Source: Streptomyces sp. NBC_01451 (GTDB lineage Bacteria; Actinomycetota; Actinomycetes; Streptomycetales; Streptomycetaceae). From it: 64,000 nucleotides of DNA. The notes under the pieces were generated by a model, which worked only from the letters and a program-made list of their open reading frames with translations, ran no database searches and was not told the origin of the DNA. Positions 60,907 through 64,000 of the stretch are shown here, in pieces (within the stretch, counting starts at the first letter, position 1; every line of letters starts with the position of its first letter). The position numbers and the translations under genes were made by a program. Location of the stretch: contig NZ_CP109479.1 in the NCBI RefSeq assembly GCF_036227485.1, positions 6,014,001 to 6,078,000 of the forward strand. Direction: 5' to 3'.

Positions 60907-62388
60907 ATGAGCGCCCCAACCCCGGCACCCGGTGACGACAGGCCCCGCGAAGGGTTTTACCCGGACCCGTCCATTCCTGGATATGTCCGGTTCTGGAACG
61001 GCACCGCCTGGGTGCCGGGAACCAGCCGCCCGGCGCAGTCCGACGGTGCGCCCGCCGCGGCGCGGGTCGAGGAGACCGGGCCGCACTTCTTCGACGAGGA
61101 CCCGCAGTCGCAGGGCGCCGAGCCGCGCCGGGCGACCCCGGCCGAGGCCCAGCACGGCAGCCGGCCCGAACCGGCGTCAGCCTGGGGCGCCGACCGCTCC
61201 CATCAGTCCGGGTTCGGCGGCGACCGGGACCGCCAGGTCTCCTGGGGTTTCCCGGCACCACCGGCCGCCGACCCGAGGACGGCCGGCCCCGGGGCGGCGC
61301 GCGAGCCCGCGGTCCAGCCGGACGGGCGGTCGGCCCGTACGGACGGTTCGACGACGATCCCGCCGATGGAGCCGGACGCAGGTGACATCCCCGAGTCGGG
61401 CACGTTCGTGTTCCGCCGGCCCACTCCGGGACCGGCCGCGACCGGCGCCGAGGGAGGCGTCCCCGGCACCCGTGGCCCCGTGCCCTCCGCGGGCGCCGTG
61501 AACTTCCGTGCGCTCTCCCCGCGCACGGGGAGCGAAGGCGGGGCGGGCGGCGCGCAGCCGGGGAGCACGGGCTCGCCGGAGGGCGCGCAGGGCCCTGTCA
61601 CGGCACCCGCGCCCGCACCCGCACCCGGAAGCGGCCGTGGCTTCGGCGCCGGAAAGGCCGCGGCGGCCCGCGCGGCGGCGGCCCAGGGCGCGAACCCCGC
61701 CCTGCTGCCCGCACCCCCGGCCGTCCCCCAGCAGAACACCCCCGGCGCCGGTGCGGCGATGGCTCCCGGCGTCGGCGGCGGCCAGCCCTCCTGGGCCCAG
61801 CAGGTGCACCGCCTGGCCGGGCCGGAGGAGGGCGGAGAGCAGCGCCTCGCGCCCTGGAAGCCGCCGGTCGAGGACGTGTTCCAGGCCGCCGCCCGCAGAC
61901 AGGCGTCGGCCCGTCCGGCGGGCCTCGGCAAGCGGCTGTTCGCGCGGCTCGTGGACACCCTGGTCGTCGGCGCCCTCACCGCCGCGGCGGCCGTACCGCT
62001 GGGCACCATGGCCGTCGACCACGTCACGGAGAAGATCGACGCGGCCAAGCTCTCCGGCGAGACCGTGACCGTATGGCTGCTGGACGGCACGACCGGGCTG
62101 TACCTGGGCATCGTGCTGGCCGTGCTGCTGCTGGCCGGGATCCTGTGCGAGGCGTGGCCCACGGCCAAGTGGGGCCGCACCCTCGGCAAGAAGCTGGCCG
62201 GTCTTCAGGTCCGGGACATCGAGGGCCACGAGCCCCCGTCGTTCGGCGCGGCCCTGCGCCGCTGGCTCGTCTACGCGGTCCCCGGACTGCTCGGCATCGG
62301 CGTCGTGGGTGTCCTGTGGTGCCTGTTCGACCGTCCGTGGCGCCAGTGCTGGCACGACAAGGCGGCGCACACCTTCGTGGCGGGCTGA
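60907..62388 (+). CDS. RDD-family membrane protein with DUF2510-like N-terminus
   Basis: A 493-aa protein. Residues about 15-40 (GFYPDPSIPGYVRFWNGTAW) are a DUF2510-type motif; about 280 disordered Gly/Pro/Ala-rich residues follow. The C-terminal 150 residues form an RDD domain (KRLFARLVDTLVVGALTAAA, TLGKKLAGLQVRDIEG, QCWHDKAAHTFVAG) with three TM helices. Transport or envelope role unknown. A second RDD gene follows. Confidence 0.85.
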   Translation: MSAPTPAPGDDRPREGFYPDPSIPGYVRFWNGTAWVPGTSRPAQSDGAPAAARVEETGPHFFDEDPQSQGAEPRRATPAEAQHGSRPEPASAWGADRSHQSGFGGDRDRQVSWGFPAPPAADPRTAGPGAAREPAVQPDGRSARTDGSTTIPPMEPDAGDIPESGTFVFRRPTPGPAATGAEGGVPGTRGPVPSAGAVNFRALSPRTGSEGGAGGAQPGSTGSPEGAQGPVTAPAPAPAPGSGRGFGAGKAAAARAAAAQGANPALLPAPPAVPQQNTPGAGAAMAPGVGGGQPSWAQQVHRLAGPEEGGEQRLAPWKPPVEDVFQAAARRQASARPAGLGKRLFARLVDTLVVGALTAAAAVPLGTMAVDHVTEKIDAAKLSGETVTVWLLDGTTGLYLGIVLAVLLLAGILCEAWPTAKWGRTLGKKLAGLQVRDIEGHEPPSFGAALRRWLVYAVPGLLGIGVVGVLWCLFDRPWRQCWHDKAAHTFVAG

Positions 62389-62520
62389 GCTCGCACGGAC
62401 AGGCAGCGGCCGTACGTTCGACGAGGGGCGGCCGGATACGGCGTACGCGTCACCTGATTCGGTCCCCCGGACGGCCCCTCGCCGGATGCGGAGCCGGGCG
62501 GTTCGCGGTCCACTCGGGCC

Positions 62521-63192
62521 ATGAGCAGCGAACCGCCCCCCGGCTCCGGTCAGCAGCCACCGGACGACGACCCGTTCAGGAAGCAGCCACCGCCTCCGTC
62601 GTACGGCGCAGGCGATCCGTACGGCAGCTCAGGCCCCGCCGGCGGCGGCTCGCCGTACGGCGGTGGCGGCAGCCCCTACGGAGGCGGCGGCCCGCCCTAC
62701 GCCGGCGGTGATCCGTACGGCGGGGCCGGCGACCCCCTCTCGGGCATGCCCCCGCTCGCCGACGGCGGCCGGCGCGTGCTCGCGCGGCTCATCGACATGA
62801 TCCTCGTCGGTATTGTCGTCTGGCTGCTCACCTGGGGCTTCAACGTCAACGAGTACGACGTCGACAGCGACAGGATCGAGTACGGCCGCTCGATCGGCCA
62901 GTCGCTCATCGCCGCCGTGCTCTACATCGCCTACGACACGATCCTGATCTCCCGCACCGGACAGACCCTCGGCAAGAAGTGGCTGCGGCTCCGGGTGGCC
63001 AACCTCGACAACGGCGCCACGCCCTCCGTGCAGAGCGCGCTCGTCCGGTCGCTCGTGCTGTGGATCCCGTTCGCGTTCTGCTGCGCCTGCATCTGGACGG
63101 CGATCTCGGGTGGCTGGAGCTTCTTCGACAAGCCGTACCGGCAGGGCCTGCACGACAAGGCGGCCAAGACGGTGGTGGTCAGCACCGGTTGA
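62521..63192 (+). CDS. RDD-family membrane protein
   Basis: A 223-aa protein with a Gly/Pro/Tyr-rich N-terminal 75 residues and an RDD domain (RRVLARLIDMILVGIVVWLL, TLGKKWLRLRVANLDNG, QGLHDKAAKTVVVSTG). It is shorter than the preceding RDD protein and may act with it as a membrane pair. The N-terminal repeats are SPYGGGG-like. Confidence 0.85.
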   Translation: MSSEPPPGSGQQPPDDDPFRKQPPPPSYGAGDPYGSSGPAGGGSPYGGGGSPYGGGGPPYAGGDPYGGAGDPLSGMPPLADGGRRVLARLIDMILVGIVVWLLTWGFNVNEYDVDSDRIEYGRSIGQSLIAAVLYIAYDTILISRTGQTLGKKWLRLRVANLDNGATPSVQSALVRSLVLWIPFAFCCACIWTAISGGWSFFDKPYRQGLHDKAAKTVVVSTG

Positions 63193-63205
63193 TCAACTCC
63201 GCAGA

Positions 63206-63261
63206 CGGCAACGGCGGTTGGGCGGGCCTGCATGAGCAGGCCCGCCCAACCGCCGTTGCCG
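63206..63261. terminator. bidirectional terminator between convergent genes
   Basis: Perfect 26-bp arms around an ATGA loop (inner bases GGGCGGGCCTGC / GCAGGCCCGCCC), between the RDD gene stop (63192) and the convergent small gene stop (63272). Confidence 0.88.
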
Positions 63262-63271
63262 CAAGGGTGGT

Positions 63272-63565
63272 TCAGTCCCGGGCGGGGACGCGTTCCTTGG
63301 GAAGTTCGGTGAGTTCTGCCAGCTCGCGCGGCGCCGGGGCGGCCGACGAGGCGACGATCTGTGAGATCGCCCGGGCCGGCTTGGGCCGGGGCACGGTCAT
63401 GGCGACGAGCAGTCCCAGCACGAGTCCCACGAGGGCGATCAGTGCGACCCCCGGACCCGAATCCGTCTGAGACAGCAGCAGCATGGCGAGCGTCGAGAGA
63501 ATCACGGTGCACGACCCGTAGGTGAGCTGTGCGACGGTCGGACGAGGCGCGGTCTGACGAGGCAT
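63272..63565 (-). CDS. small two-TM membrane protein
   Basis: A 97-aa protein starting MPRQTAPRPTVAQLTYGSCT, with two hydrophobic helices (about 12-32 and 38-58, the second GVALIALVGLVLGLLVAMTV) and a basic then acidic cytoplasmic tail. The family appears in Streptomyces genomes but has no known role. ATG 63565 follows a weak site; the frame extends upstream to 63655. Confidence 0.75.
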   Translation of the reverse strand: MPRQTAPRPTVAQLTYGSCTVILSTLAMLLLSQTDSGPGVALIALVGLVLGLLVAMTVPRPKPARAISQIVASSAAPAPRELAELTELPKERVPARD

Positions 63566-64000
63566 GGCAATCGAGTCCTCGTTGGAATCGGGGGGTGAAC
63601 GGGGGTGAGGTGCGGGTCGGCCCGGCTTTCCACCGGGCACCCGGAGTTCCGCCAACCGACTCTAATCGCGTCCATGCCCGACTGGAACGCGCAGTAAGCG
63701 TGACCTAACACACGGCTCCGGAGCACAGGGGGCGCACGGAGTCATGGCGTCCACCAAGTGGACGCGCCCGCGCGCCGGTTGGGCGACACGTCGGACGTGC
63801 TCCCGATGTCCGTAAAGCGAAGCTGTGGCGGAGGTACGGCGCTTGCCAACCCCGCATAATGCACTTGACCTGTTCAAGTCAAGGTCTGTCTTTTCTTCTA
63901 AACCTCTAGTCAAATTGCGTCACTTGACTACACGCGTATACCGCCCGCGGAGAGCTTCCGAACCAGGAACCCCCCATCCGCGCGGACGGACGCGGGGGAG
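63566..64000. promoter_or_regulatory. right-edge region, AT-rich promoter-like stretch
   Basis: A 435-base stretch with no supported gene. 63850-63930 is AT-rich for this genome, with CTTGACCTGTTCAAGTCAAG (inverted arms CTTGAC / GTCAAG) near 63864-63883 and TTGACTAC near 63924. It probably drives a gene beyond the window edge. Confidence 0.45.

Overview
The window is Streptomyces chromosome: very GC-rich with strong third-position G/C bias, GTG starts, ATGA/GTGA stop-start couplings and many Streptomyces-typical families (SsgA-like protein, SigU/RsuA, NnaR, HelD/HelR, HU). From memory the gene order resembles the S. coelicolor SCO2963 to SCO2921 interval (matAB, narK, nnaR, sigU/rsuA, helD-like, NAD-malic enzyme, hupA, murA, yqgE, sugar ABC genes, hexosaminidase; then lrp, hppD, TPR, FAD oxidase, ssgG, RDD genes). 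That synteny is recalled, not computed.

Left chromosomal block (1-32245). A MatA tail, MatB (deacetylase plus GT2 synthase) and an acyltransferase form an exopolysaccharide operon. NarK and the HemD/winged-helix regulator NnaR form a nitrate pair. Next come a CGNR regulator, the SigU/RsuA pair, a HelD/HelR helicase, malic enzyme, HU and, convergently, murA; then YqgE and DUF3039. A sugar ABC operon ends in a GH20 hexosaminidase and has a DasR-like site upstream, pointing to amino-sugar use. A three-subunit molybdenum hydroxylase follows: its Fe-S subunit has a very long disordered N-terminus and its large subunit lacks the usual catalytic Glu. A small accessory patch (SUKH-4 protein, broken VOC gene, HEAT-like protein) leads to the tRNA-Cys junction.

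Integrated element (about 32269-45150, 12.9 kb). It sits in the anticodon-arm/3' half of a tRNA-Cys gene, between two copies of a 17-bp core, CGTAACTCGCTTTGCAG. The element end rebuilds the tRNA at 45107-45181, and the displaced chromosomal 3' half remains at 32246-32285. It encodes a tyrosine integrase whose HxxR arginine is Cys, an XRE-TPR and a GntR regulator, small unknown proteins, an HNH nuclease next to a terminase-small-subunit-like HTH protein, and a RepA/KaiC-like ATPase. A cluster of about ten GTGAATCA-type iterons lies at the far end. No TraB/FtsK, Spd, capsid, portal or large terminase gene was seen, so it is neither an ordinary AICE nor an ordinary prophage. The octamer GGGTGTGG/CCACACCC occurs 17 times in the element and only about five times in the other 51 kb. 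This element is the best candidate in the window for something undescribed: a replicating, possibly satellite-like island.

Right chromosomal block (45182-64000). MFS exporter, an RHH/Doc-type toxin-antitoxin pair, an SF2 helicase, IclR, an S16-type secreted protease, a secreted sialidase-fold hydrolase with ricin-type lectin domain beside a LacI regulator, an ArsR regulator with a 36-bp perfect operator palindrome, Lrp divergent from hppD, a TPR lipoprotein-like protein, a GlcD-type FAD oxidase, an SsgG-like protein, two RDD membrane proteins and a small two-TM protein.
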